DNA from: Hemicordylus capensis
Taxonomy: Eukaryota; Chordata; Lepidosauria; Squamata; Cordylidae
Direction: 5' to 3'
Length of the DNA stretch: 64,000 bases
Assembly: GCF_027244095.1 (NCBI RefSeq)
Contig: NC_069662.1
Location: forward strand, 58,056,001-58,120,000
Each line of letters begins with the position of its first letter. Within the stretch, counting starts at the first letter, position 1. The position numbers were made by a program, and so were the translations under genes. Positions 11,171 to 21,756 of this stretch are shown piece after piece. Under the pieces are notes generated by a model, which worked only from the letters and a program-made list of their open reading frames with translations, was not told the DNA's origin and made no database searches.

Positions 11171-11633
11171 TTTGATGGTACAAGGGCACACATTGCTGTA
11201 GTGAGGTCATCCTTGCCCAGCTGAAGAACCAATGGTGGGAAAGCCTGCTTTGCTACAATATTTCCCAGGTCATGAGTAGTCTTCTGTTATTTACATTATA
11301 CCTGGGTCTTCACACCCTAATATTGATTCATCTCCTAGTAGTGAAAACATCACACAATTTTTTGCCAACAAAATTGCTCTAAACTCTTTCAAAATGGATC
11401 ACTCGCTCTCTACACACACACACATACATATGTTGGCCAGTTTCAACATTCATATTGACTTAAAAAAAAAAAGTAGACCAACTTGATGATTCTCAGGCTT
11501 TATCTCAAACTCCTGATTTCTGGAGATACATGAAGATTTCTGATGTGTATTTTTATTAATGTGCTTACAAATTTGAATGAGTGAAAAGTATTGACCACAT
11601 GGTGACAACTAACTTAACAGGAAAGCACGTCTC

Positions 11634-11697
11634 TGCTAACTGGGCAAACACGCACCTTTTAGACTTCCCTCAGGTCGCATAGTACAAGTAATGCAGC
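11634..11697 (+). mobile_element. SINE family S, left piece
   Basis: ACTGGGCAAACACGCACCTTTTA matches the start of family S. The rest resumes at 12416 after a hAT insertion. Confidence 0.55.
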
Positions 11698-12415
11698 CAG
11701 GATGTGCGAACAGGTTCGACCTCGAGCTAGTTCGGTTCCATGGTCCAGGGTTGAATCGAACCACCCGCTGTTTCGTCTGACCCTGGACTGAACACACACA
11801 GACAGACACCAGAGACTGTTTGGGGATTCGTGAACATTTTTTTTTTTTTAAAAAACTGAAAATAAATAAATAATGTCACTTACCCACTTTGGGGGAGTTG
11901 TTGGAGGCGGCGAGAGGGGGTGTCAGTGGATGTTTCCCCAAACTGGCCCATTCAGCTGGCTCTTCGGCCCATTCAGGCCTTCCCCCTTGGTGCGGTGTCC
12001 ATTTTGGAGACTGCTGCACTGGCGAAATTGGCCTCTGAGAGGCCTGGGTCATGCCAAGCCTCTGAGAGGCCAATTGCACAGGTGTGGGGGCCTCCAAAAT
12101 GGCCACCACGCTAAAGGGGAAGGCCCGAATGGGCCGAAGAGCCGGCCGAACGGGCCAGTTTAGGCTGCATTTAGGCCAGTGGGGGGAGGACACACGGACA
12201 CACACACCCCGATGCATCTAACAGCTCCCCTGGAGGGGGTAAGTGATATTCAAAACAATTTTTCAGTTTTTAAAAAATTGTTCACGACCCCCCCCCCAGA
12301 CAAGAACGAACCCGGGGGGGGTGAGGGGGTGCCGGACTGAACTGGCCCGGTCAGGTTCGAGTCTGGTCCAGACTTGAACCCAACCAGGACAGCCGCTTCC
12401 ATGCACATCCCTGCA
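11698..12415. mobile_element. Non-autonomous hAT element, TIR family TAGGGATGTGCA (copy 1)
   Basis: Ends are CCAGGATGTGCGAACAGG and ATGCACATCCCTG. The subterminal regions are inverted (GGTTCGACC / GGTTCGAGT; TTTTTAAAAAACTG / CAGTTTTTAAAAAA). Sister copies at 52675 and 55323 have clear 8-bp duplications. No transposase. The open frames inside are compositional. Confidence 0.75.
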
Positions 12416-12590
12416 GCAAGAGTGTGCCGATTCATCATCCCAGCATAGTGCCCCTCCCAGTGGCTGTTGTTGGTATCTCTTTTATGTTTCTTTTTAGACA
12501 AGGAACCATCTTCTCATTTATTTTGCTATGTAAATCACTTAGCACCTTTTTTGGGCATAAAAAGCAATATGTAAATATTCTAATTAATAA
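12416..12590 (+). mobile_element. SINE family S, right piece
   Basis: CCCAGCATAGTGCCCCTCCC through TTTTTAGACAAGGAACCATC to a TATGTAAAT tail. Aged copy. Confidence 0.5.
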
Positions 12591-14215
12591 GTTCAAGGTC
12601 AAGCATTTCACACATCTTCATATTCACAATGAATCATATAGATTCTTTTTCCCATTTAAATATTTCTTGATTGGCTTGAAAGATAGTAGGCTGTGAGCAT
12701 TTTGTTTATTTTACATGGATCATTTTGTCATGGCATTGAAAGCAGTTTGGGAGTTATGATCAAAGGACTTAACATTTATACAAAATTGTTTGTAAGAGCT
12801 CAATGTGCTTCCAATACCGTATTTCAGTCACCTTTTCAGCAATCCTACAAGGCAAGCCAAGATTGTTATCATTGTATTATGTGGGGTGGGACAGAGTGGG
12901 GGCTGAGGGTGAAAATTAGTGGGTTGCTTAAAGCCACCAAGTGAGGCCAAGCTGAGATCTGAAGCAGGGCCTTCCTAGTTCACAGTGGGTGCTCTTTATC
13001 ACTAGCCCCGGAATGGCTCTCAGGCTCATATACTGGTAGAGAGCATCACAAAGTCAGGTAGCCCAGAATCATTTCTACCAGCACACTCTCCACATTTCAC
13101 TGGTGAAAAGAGGGAGATGCCCATGGATTGATAGGAGGTATGGCCAAGCAACCTGGAAGGTGTGGTGCATAATGTGCAGAGGCTAGTCACCTAGGAGACT
13201 CTGACTACAGGCATGCCGCAAATGGAAAGCAGGCAATAAAGTGCATACAGATTACATCATTCCAGATTAGCAAAGCAGATGAGCCAAATCCATGCCTTCC
13301 AATATTTTGCAGATACACTTGTCAGTGCCAATTCTCATACCAAGCATGATTGCCCAAGACCACCGCCACCCCGCACTATTGCACATTGCTGAAGACTGGA
13401 TTCTGCCTGCTTGTCTGCTGCGCACCGGCTAGTGCCTTAGTGTTGTGCACCCATTGGAATGAATGCAGATGCACTAGAGGCATGTTGCATTTACACATCC
13501 ACTTAGAGATGTAATTTCTAAAGGCTGTGGGGTGGGAGCTGAATCCTGAAGAATGACAACTCTAGCAGGTTGAGGGAGGGTTGAACAATTCTGTGGGTTG
13601 AACAAAGCATCCCCAAGAGCCAAAAAGAGGACCAAAACAGGGACAGTGGTTTAACAGGAACAGATTCCAGAAAATACGGTCTGTCCCTGGGAAACAGGAT
13701 CCTGTGTGCCAGTATTTCCCAAACGTTTTGAACTTTCCCCTTTCTCAACTTGCTCTACCTTCTGCCGCACCCAGCCCACCAGCATTCATCAGGTGACTGC
13801 ACAGAGATCCTCACATACAGGAACAGAACAGGACAAGAACACGACTTCCACCTAAAGTCATTACACGGATTATCCCCTATGCAGGGAAGCGTCACAGGAC
13901 TAAAACAATCATGTAAAGGTAAGTCAAGGCAATGCAGGTGAAAGGACCTCCACGTATATGGTCCTGTGTCAGGGTCATTCAGCCTGCCCAAGGCTCCATC
14001 TGCCCCATGGTTCTTTCTCTCCATACTACAACGGTGCCTTCTGTCCACTTGCAGTGCCCTGCAACCCTTCCATGGTTATGTTTTTTCCCCAGGTATCTGA
14101 TGATGAGAAGTTTGTCAGTTGAGTGTACTGTCTGCAGTGAGCTGGGGGGGGGGAGGTGGCAACACTGGGGGTGGGGTGGGCAGGGGCGGGGAGGAAGGAT
14201 CTCCTTATCCAGTGT
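12591..14215. other. Unassigned
   Basis: No exon with convincing homology. A CAGTATTTCCCAAACGTTTT segment near 13711 may be a MITE end. Confidence 0.4.
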
Positions 14216-14216
14216 G

Positions 14217-14276
<60 letters not shown>
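14217..14276. repeat. (CTAT)n microsatellite
   Basis: About 15 tetranucleotide units directly beside the Helitron start. Confidence 0.95.
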
Positions 14277-14277
14277 T

Positions 14278-14613
14278 TCTCTTAGATGTACCCATTGCTA
14301 ACCCCATGCGTGGCAGCTCTTGCGATAGTTTGCGAGCGAGGGAGGGAGGGAGAGGAAAGTGACGGCGGCGGGGAACATAAGGCCAACGGATAGGCCAGCG
14401 AATGGGCAGGCAGGCGGGTGGGCAGGGAGAGAAAGCAGTGGCGGCGGCAGCGAGGGGTAGAGGAAGAGAAAACAGTGATGGCGGTGGGTGGGGGAGAAAG
14501 CAGCTGGCCAGGCAGCCGGAGAGAGGAAACACTGAAGCGGGGGAGAGGAGGGGGGATGGCCAAGGACGAGGGGGAACTAGAGGTGCAGATGCTCTGCATC
14601 CAGGCCAGCTAGT
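14278..14613 (+). mobile_element. Small non-autonomous Helitron (family H2)
   Basis: Starts TCTCTTAGATGTACCC, shares CCATGCGTGGCAGCTC with the 37550-38045 copy, and ends GGCCAGCTAGT, a CTAG-T Helitron terminus. The inside is GC-rich, (GGGA)-rich and has no protein homology. Confidence 0.6.
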
Positions 14614-15838
14614 TTACTCTTATTGCTGGTAGTTCAGGCAACACATCTGAAGAGCACCGTGTGGCACCTACACACGATAGCCTCCTGAAGAGCATTAGGA
14701 GGCGCCCCATGATGCACTCACATGGTGCATTATGGAAGCTCCGGGGGCCTCCCAGCTTCCTAAGCTCCCTGCTCCCTCCCTGCTACCAGCAGAAGCCAGC
14801 GATTGCCTGGGCGGCTGATCCGGCTGCCCAGAAACATGGATGGGATCACCTGCGAGGGAGGTAAGTTTTTTATGGCTTCCTCCCCTCATCCCGTCCGAGC
14901 CCATTTCCCAATCATGAGAATGAGCTGTGTGTGTTAAGCCATTATCATCATATATAGAGAACCATTTTTGTAAGCAAAGGTGTACGTAAACATGGCAACA
15001 TTTTAGCCTTCTCTTACCATAGCTTTTGACGTCCCATCTAATGTCAAGTGATTTTTCAGTTGCACTTGCAAGCAACACAATCTTCCTGATACCTGTTTGA
15101 GGATATAAATAAAGCACTCATTATTACACAGGGTGAGATGTGGTGAAGAAAAAGCAACCCCCCAGGCTAATTTTCACATATCACTCATTCCTGCATGGGT
15201 GTGGTGGTGTGCAGCCATTCAGATGAGATGGAAGCCTGATAGTCATGAAGTTTGAGTAATATAACATTCACCAGAACTATGGAGGTCTTTTGTTTCTGGA
15301 CTGCCACTAAGGAGGTGGAAAACTTTATCCTGTATCCTTGGCAGCAGTCCAAAATGAGGAAGGTTATTATTCCTACACCAGTCCAATCACAACCAGATTT
15401 TCAGGTAGGTGTGTGTGTGTGAGGGGGGGGGAAGGATATTTTTTGTTTGGGTTATTTTTGCAAGACATTTTGTCTTGGATTTCTTGTAAGAAAAAGTGAC
15501 CCTGTTTAGCATGTGCATCTTTCAGCAGTTCATAGTAGCCTAGGCATTCCAGTGTCTCTCTGGAAAAGGTCATCCTCATATTTGCCACTAGTCTTAATTA
15601 TGCCTAAGTATCTGCAGAATTTTTGGTATGCCAGTATAATTAGAGGGCTGTTCTGTTCCAAGCTGCTTTGGCCATTGCATCTATAGTGACTGTGAACAAA
15701 CTTTCTGCTGTGATTCATTAGCACTCTGCAGTACCTTTTACTTTCTGTTCTTTTAGTTGAGGGAGCAAAGCTCCCATATACTGTTTTATCCAGGGAGAAA
15801 GAACCTGGGCCACCATCAATCAGGGGCCGTGAGCACAT
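14614..15838. other. Unassigned; GC-rich element-like block at 14690-14940
   Basis: 14690-14940 resembles 30430-30815 and 62575-63065 in style (GGGCGGCTGATCCGGCTGCC, CGAGGGAGGTAAGTT). The rest is unrecognised. Confidence 0.35.
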
Positions 15839-16413
15839 CAGGGGCAAATTACAATGATTTCTTAGTTTGGCAGGGGCTGGTTTTGGCTCTGGCAGAACTT
15901 GGCTGTCTTGCTCCTGTTTCAACTGCCTCTGTCTAGTGTGGCAAACTAATGTATCCTCCTCCCTCTTGATGTCAAAGTAAGCACTGGTGTGGTGAATGCA
16001 CATATACCCCATCATGAGCCAACAGTCATCATAAGACAAAGGCTGGCAGGAATCATTCACTGGTTTATAGACACACCCCCACCCCCACCACCTTCTTCTT
16101 CCCCTATTTTGCTAGTGGCTATTTGGGCAGGTGATCCTCTAGGACAAAGTCATGTTTTTTTTAAAAAAGAATGAGAGGAGACAGAGAAAATGACACTTGG
16201 AATCCTCGCATAACTCCTGACTGTTGTTCTAAGTCTTTTACAGGGATGGCTCATGTTTTCAGGTTTTGATCAGCAACCATGTCTAGATGGTACAGTGTTC
16301 CTTTTAACGGGGATTTCCAGATATTGCTGACTACAAGTCCCATCATTCCTGCTTGGACAGTGGCGCAATTTCAGTGCTTGCCCTAGGTGCCATTTTCCCT
16401 AGTTACGCCTCGG
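15839..16413 (-). mobile_element. Non-autonomous hAT element, TIR family CAGAGGCGTAACTAG (copy 1)
   Basis: Ends are CAGGGGCAAATTA and CTAGTTACGCCTCGG. The body is collinear with 39914-40476 in the opposite orientation. A conserved open frame in both copies (CWLMMGYMCIHHTSAYFDIK) is part of the element and has no known product. Confidence 0.7.
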
Positions 16414-16659
16414 AATACCTGTCTTGTCTTTTCCATTCTGGGACACAAAACCTATCACTATGTTTAAGAGCATTTATTTTCTGGCCATGAGGACTGCAAA
16501 CTTAGGCTGTTGGTGTGCAAGACATTTCTTTAAAATATATATTTCTAAAGAGCCTTGTAGCCTCATGTTTCCTTTTCCCTGTCCCAGTATACTTGCACGG
16601 ATGCAGCCCACAACCCACATTTGACTAGGGCTGTGACACATTTCCATATTTCCGGGGGT

Positions 16660-16728
16660 GGCGGGCGGTGGGGGGGGGCGCAATTTCAGTGCTTGCCCCG
16701 GGCACCGTTTTCCCTAGTTATGCCTCTG
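16660..16728 (-). mobile_element. hAT end fragment, same family as 15839-16413
   Basis: CGCAATTTCAGTGCTTGCCC then CCCTAGTTATGCCTCTG, the terminal 70 bp of the family. Confidence 0.65.
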
Positions 16729-17159
16729 CTTGTAGAACTTGCAGGAGTTCATTCTCCAAATAGTTTGGCCTCAAGTACAAAGATTACTTGTTTCTATTCT
16801 AGGTGTTTCCGTCGGACCTAAGGATGGGAGGCAATGGAGAGCCACTATCCTCAATGATGAATGTCTGCTGGTTTTCTTCGTTTTCTAGACTCAGACCACA
16901 GTGTGTCTGCAAGCAGTCCATGTTGATGAGATGTTCTGCTCTTTTTTCAGTACCATGAAAAAATAATAATAAAAAAATAAAAAATACAGGAAGCCAGTTG
17001 AGCAACTTCATATAATTTCTCATTTGCATAAGCTATTTGGATTTTTTTCTATTTTTCATAGTTTATTCCAATTCTTATGGGAGTATGGTAACTGAAGCCT
17101 TGCCTGCTCCATATAGGAAATCTTACTCAGGAGACTTGATGCATTCAGAGTTCACCAAG

Positions 17160-18336
17160 AAGGGGCGTAGCTAGCCCGCCGGCGGCCCATGTGCGGCCGC
17201 GGCAGGTGCCCCGATAGCCCCGCCCCCTGCATCTGATGTCAGACACAGGGGATAGCCACGCCCCACATCTGTTGACAGACGCGGGGTGTGTGGTCTGGCT
17301 CCCGAATGGAGCCTTGAGGCTCCGTTCGGGATCAGAAGCTACAGCAGCTTAACTGCTGAAGGGGCAGCGTGGCCCCTTGGGCAGTTAGACGAAGGCTGGT
17401 GCTGCGTTCGCAGCGCAGCCCAAGAGCGGTTCTTCCCTGCAGGCAAGAGCCACTTCTGGGCTGCGTTGCGAACACAGCACCAGTCTTAGCTCCTGAAGGG
17501 GCCACTGCGTTTGCAAAGGCAGGGAAGAGTCGCTCCTGAACGCAGGAGCGTTCAAAGGCTGGCGAACGCAGCGCCAGCCTTTGTTTAGCTCCTGAAGGGG
17601 CCGCTAAACTACCGCCCCCGTGTCTGACGTCAGACGTGGGGGGCGTGTCAGGGCCACGAATGGCGGCTCCTGATTGGGCACGGCCCGGGTTCTTTGAACC
17701 CGTTCGCCCAATGATAGTGATACCTGTGGTCAGGCTTGTGATCATGTCTGAACCATAGGGACTCCAACTTGGAGTCCTGTTAGCCTGACTCTGAGTATGC
17801 TGTGGGAATCAGGTCAGCGCCTAATCAAGCTAGCTTTGCTGTATTAACAACAGGATGCTCTGTTCTTTGTCAAGCCAGCCCACTAGGCTGGTTGACACTA
17901 TCTCTTTAGCTGTCTATTGCTTTCACTCCCTAGTGCTAGGCTCCAGTACTCTCGCTAGGGGGAGATGAGCTGATAAACTATTACCAATGTAGATACATTT
18001 TAGGGCCCTTACAATGGTCCTGCTGTGAGCTTCAAGGTTCTGTATGATGATGGATCACCTCCTGTGATGGGATTGGTGGATTGCTTGCATGTACCAATCT
18101 GTATCAAGTATGCTTTGATGTTTTTCTCTTTACTATGTATAAAAGCTATGGGCAGACTCCCCCCGGGGGTCCGTCTTGTCTTTGGGAGCAATCCCCTAGA
18201 CGGCCACTTTGTTATTCTGCAGAATTCAATAAAGTTTCTTTGAACTATAAAGCTTTCTCCTTCTTGGTAAAGCGAGAATTGGCAGTCGTCTACCAAGTAA
18301 ATAATAACCCTTTGGTTAACAATAGCTCCGCCCCTG
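17160..18336. mobile_element. GC-rich hAT element with CRE-like palindromes (copy 2), host to a solo LTR
   Basis: Flanked by a perfect 8-bp duplication TCACCAAG (17152-17159 and 18337-18344). Left end AAGGGGCGTAGCTA, right end TAGCTCCGCCCCTG. The GC-rich body holds three palindromic motifs, one being a perfect TGACGTCA (about 17623). A solo LTR (17718-18321) interrupts it close to the right end. Confidence 0.9.
17718..18321 (+). mobile_element. Solo LTR of an endogenous retrovirus (fossil)
   Basis: A TG...CA unit of 604 bp with a 4-bp duplication ATAG on both sides, a TATAAAA box near 18138 and an AATAAA signal near 18226. No internal genes remain. A 4-bp duplication fits gamma/epsilon-like class I elements. 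A related solo LTR is at 38063-38661; the two are clearly diverged, so the insertions are not recent. Confidence 0.8.
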
Positions 18337-18507
18337 TCACCAAGCATTGCCCAGAGTATCAAGCATATCTTTTTCATGAGGGTTAGAAACAGGCAGACAG
18401 GAAGCTGAAACTTTCAAGTAGCTAAACTCTGTGCTCAGTACTACATTCCGTACTTATTTTTCATGTTAGTACAGATGCAAAAACAGCCTTATTTTTTTCT
18501 TCCTTGT

Positions 18508-18876
18508 GGTAGCCAGCCCTTAACTAAGCAGAGTCCACCTTGGTTGCGTTTGAATGGGAGTCTACATGTGAGCACTGTAAGATATTCCCCTTAGGAATTG
18601 CTGATCAACTTTGGCCCTTCTGCAGATGTTAGCCTACAACTTCCGTAATCCTTGGCTATTGGCCACTGTGGCTGGGGATTCTGGGAGTTGTAGTGCAAAA
18701 ACAGCAGGGGTGTGTGTGTGTGTGTGCTAAATTGAGCAGGCCTGTCCTTAGGGGATGGAGCCACCCTGGGAAGAGCATCTATGTTCCAAGTTCCCTCTGC
18801 CAGTTTGTGTAGACATTACTGAGCTAGATAGACCAATGGTCTGACTTGGTATATGGCAGCTTCCTATGTTCCTATA
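18508..18876 (+). mobile_element. 5S-rRNA-headed SINE split by a MITE
   Basis: The 5S-like head (GCAGAGTCCACCTTGGTTGC) and the body (CAATGGTCTGACTTGG, CAGCTTCCTATGTTCCTAT) are separated by about 150 bp of a different hairpin element (about 18597-18745: GGCCCTTCTGCAGATGTTAG, GGGGATTCTGGGAGTTGTAG) that contains a short (GT)n. Confidence 0.75.
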
Positions 18877-19014
18877 AGTTTCCTGATATATGAAATTGTC
18901 TGCTCAGGCAGGTTATAATGCACATAGCCAAGTGGCTCATAACCTACCAAGCTGGAATGAGGTCTTCCAGCTGAAAGTTAGCTGCCTGGCCTTCCTGGTT
19001 TTCTTTCATTGCGG

Positions 19015-19098
19015 TGCCACTCTTAAGGACGGCAGAGAGGTATGCTTGGAACCCACAGCTCCCTGGGTGAAGGTGGTCATCAAGGCCATCCTCAATAA
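19015..19098 (+). CDS. CXCL8-like: CXCL8-like chemokine exon 3
   Basis: Reads [20 protein letters not shown] then VIKAILN and a GTAAGT donor in phase 2. This is the third-exon segment of CXC chemokines: the strand leading to the fourth conserved cysteine and the C-terminal helix. Chicken IL-8 has [20 protein letters not shown] at this point (from memory). The product would be a secreted neutrophil attractant. The expected acceptor is not intact: TTTTCTTTCATTGCGG has G where the AG of an acceptor should be. Exons 1 and 2 (signal peptide, CXC motif) were not found to the left, so the gene is incomplete or a pseudogene, or its 5' half lies behind repeats that I failed to read through. Confidence 0.8.
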
Positions 19099-19574
19099 GT
19101 AAGTTGTCATACTCTTGCCATTGGCTTCTGCAGAACTTCCTGGTGGTTTGTGCCCTGTGGGGTCAGACTCTGGTTTATCTCTCCCACCCATTCTGTCACT
19201 TTCCTCACTTACTGCCTCTGCCTAGCTCGTGAGTCTTAGTAAGTCTGGGTATTTTAACCCTAGTGTTCCATATGCTGTCAAAGACTGCTGCGGATGCACT
19301 GAAGAGACATTTTCCATAGAGAAGTCTTACTGTTATGACTGGGAGAAGAACCAGGCCGGATACATTTGGAATGGAACACAATTGAACAGAGACTGCCAGA
19401 CTCCATTCGGGATCATTTCTCCACGTCTCACCTTTGCCACCTGCTATTTAAAACTCACCCAGACACTTAATGATACTATGCATTTGTAAAACCATTTTGC
19501 TTATTTCAGTTTAAGTATTTTTGAGCCTTTCTGAGTGCCTGTTTTCTAACCTCTTCTCCTCCCCTTTTTTCCAG

Positions 19575-19605
19575 GGCTCAAGCCAATATCGAATCACAGC
19601 TATAA
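19575..19605 (+). CDS. CXCL8-like: CXCL8-like chemokine exon 4 (C-terminus)
   Basis: After TTTTTTCCAG the frame continues in phase with exon 3 and reads KAQANIESQL before TAA at 19603-19605. Chicken IL-8 ends KAQLNSDAPL, so length and composition match. This supports genuine intron-containing ancestry and not a processed copy. Confidence 0.8.
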
Positions 19606-20150
19606 GGAGAGCTTCTGCATCCCTCACGTCTTGCTTCACTGAAAGAAGCGGAGCCGTTTCAATCCAGCCTCTTTTAAAAGTCACTTTAAACCAGGAATGC
19701 TGGTTCCTTATTTATATTACATAAGAGGGGATGGGTCAGAGAAGGTATGGGGGTACGGCTCAGAGAAACCACATACCCTGAAAGCATGAAGATAACGAGA
19801 TGGGAAATGAAGGCCTTTTGGAAAGCAGAATGTATTCCTCAATGCAGCTGCAATAGTTGTATTTACACCAAAGCTACTATGCTAAGCCAATTGGCAATAG
19901 TGTGAGCCTTTCCGACTGATTATTTATTAATGCTACCATATTTGAAATATTATTTATTACACCTGAACTCTTGTGTGTCTCATATGGGTTTTAAAAATTG
20001 TAATATTAAAGTTGGGTGGAATGTTTATTTAATGATTTGCCAAAGAATGACTGAGTTTTCCTTACTTGAGAGTTCCTTACCAAGAAAAGACATTCCAAAT
20101 TGCCACAGCTGTATGTGAGGTGACCTATTTCTTAATTTATGTATTTATGA
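19606..20150 (+). promoter_or_regulatory. Chemokine 3' UTR with AU-rich elements
   Basis: Several TATTTAT or ATTTATT motifs lie at about 19921-19960, 20024-20030 and 20133-20147. An ATTAAA variant poly(A) signal lies near 20007. AU-rich 3' UTRs of this kind destabilise cytokine mRNAs. The end point is an estimate. Confidence 0.55.
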
Positions 20151-20163
20151 TCCCTTCTTAAAA

Positions 20164-20373
20164 GGGCAAAGAGGCATATTCTAAAGCGGTGGCTCTTTTA
20201 TTTAGCAGTGGGAGATCCTATCCAAGACCCGCACATCATCTTTCCAGTGGCTGTTGTGGTGTCTCCTTTGTGAGCCCTTTTACGATAGGGAACGGTCCTG
20301 TTTCTTTACCTCTGTGAACCACTTTGGGAATATTTTTTGTTGAAAACCATCATATACAAATCGATAATAATAA
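20164..20373 (+). mobile_element. SINE family S with ATA tail
   Basis: GGGCAAAGAGGCATATTCTA start, CTTTTATTTAGCAGTGGGAG, then GTGAACCACTTTGGGAAT and an ATAATAATAA tail that hosts the following Helitron and LINE. Confidence 0.65.
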
Positions 20374-21036
20374 TCCTCTATAATAAAATCCCTGGCGTGC
20401 GTCCGTGTCAAATGCCTGGCATGCGTCCGTGTCTCCCTCAGCTGTTCTGGGCATGCGCGGAGCGCATGCCCAGAACACACCGAGGGAGACACGACCGCCG
20501 GGAGCAGGCGGCCATGTTGGACTGCAGCACAGACAATTCCAACAGTTAAAAACACACACAGTCACATTGAAAAACGCGCTCCGCTTGCGAGAGGGGAAAC
20601 CTGTTAGGCAGCACCGGCGGGCATGCGACCCCCGGCCATGCGACCAACCAGCGACCCCTGCCCCACTCCCCTTCATGGCCACCAATGCCCAGCCCACCCC
20701 TGAAGGCTCCGTCCGGGTCCCGCAAAAATCTCACCCCCAGCCAGAGCAGACTTGCCGCTGCCTGCAGTTCGCCAGCAGCAAACGCCGAAAAGGAGCTCGG
20801 AACTTGGTGGGGAGAAGCCGGAGGAGGCAGCGGGCTGGCGGCCGCTTAGTCAGCCAGCGAGCCAAACATCGGAGCCAACGAAGGAGCAGTTTCGCTCCCA
20901 GAGGCGGAGGGATGGCCGGGGGTGCGCGATGGAGCTGCGGGCCCTGCCAGGACAGCTGACGGACAGCTGACGGCAGCGGCTGGGGTCCTTGAATATGGGG
21001 AGGCTGCGGGAGCCGCCGCGGAGGCCGCCCCAGGAA

Positions 21037-21247
21037 ATGGCCACCGAGCCCCCGCGCTGTGCGACGAGCAGCGGCGAGGCTGAGCGCCTTCCGCGGGCCA
21101 TCCAGGGAGACACGCTGCCGGGCTCTGCAGCGGCGACGGTGGGGGAGGTCGAAGAGGAAGAATTGGGTGAAGGGACAGGGCGACTCTTCAGCAGTTGCAT
21201 CCTGCTTTCTCATCAGGTAGCCGGGCACATGTACGGCAAGGATAAGG
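21037..21247 (+). pseudogene. IPMK: IPMK first coding exon captured by Helitron
   Basis: ATG starts MATEPPRCATSSGEAE and the frame ends GTGRLFSSCILLSHQ, VAGHMYGKDK, then G|GTGGAG as donor. Human IPMK starts MATEPPSP and its first exon ends near CVPLSHQVAGHMYGKDKVG (from memory). Start, spacing of roughly 70 codons and the highly conserved LSHQVAGHMYGKDK all agree. IPMK is the nuclear/cytosolic inositol polyphosphate multikinase (Ins(1,4,5)P3 to InsP5, also a PI3-kinase). Only the N-terminal regulatory segment is here; the kinase domain is absent. The frame is open to the donor. Upstream CpG-rich sequence is probably the gene's 5' UTR or promoter. A fragment within a mobile element, not the functional gene. 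Confidence 0.85.
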
Positions 21248-21332
21248 GTGGAGAGTGAGGGTGTTAAGGGCAAGCTAGGGAGAGCGGGGCAGCGAGGCGA
21301 GGCAGGTCCGCTGCTTCTACTGTGCTGGGTGT

Positions 21333-21713
21333 GAAGGAAGGAAGGAAGGTATGGAGAGAGAGAGAGAAGGAAGGAAGGAAAGAGGGAAAGAGAAAGAAAA
21401 AAAGAAGGGAGGGAGAAGAGGGGGAAGGAAGAAAAGGAGGGAGAGGGAGAGAGAAGGAAGGCAGGAAAGAGGGAGAGAGAGAAAAAAGGAAGGAAAGGAG
21501 GGCGAGAGGGAGGGAGAAGGAAGGAAGGAATGGAGCGAGAGGGAGAAAGAAGGAAAGAGGGAAAGAGAAAGAAAAAAGAAGGGAGGGAGAAGAGGGGGAA
21601 GGAAGAAAAGGAGAAAGAGGGAGAGAGAAGGAAGGCAGGAAAGAGGGAGAGAGAGAAAGAAAAAGAAAAAAGAAGGAAAGGAGGGCGGGAGGGAGAAGGA
21701 AGGAAGGAAGGAA
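21333..21713. repeat. Purine-rich (GGAA/GAAAG)n tract
   Basis: About 380 nt, nearly all A or G on the plus strand, of mixed GGAA, GAGA and GAAAG units with repeated sub-blocks. Arg/Glu/Lys-rich or Ser/Pro/Phe-rich frames across it are artefacts. Confidence 0.95.
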
Positions 21714-21756
21714 GGCTACTAGCGCCTGTTATTTTAACGGGCTTAAAAATACTAGT

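Larger units (their letters stand above)
20374..21755 (+). mobile_element. Non-autonomous Helitron carrying a captured IPMK first exon
   Basis: Begins TCCTCTATAATAAAATCCC after an A and ends with hairpin GCCTGTTA-TTT-TAACGGGC, a short spacer and CTAG before a T: the 3' hairpin, CTRR end and A/T insertion of Helitrons. There are no terminal inverted repeats and no Rep/helicase, so it depends on autonomous relatives. The body carries a CpG-rich segment (about 20740-21330) that contains the 5' UTR, first coding exon and donor of IPMK (see 21037-21247), then a purine-rich microsatellite. It interrupts the tail of SINE family S. Confidence 0.8.

Noticed and set aside
15530-16060. 176-codon minus-strand frame, partly shared with 40272-40508
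   Set aside because: The shared part is a hAT element present in both places and the rest runs past its edge; no known protein.
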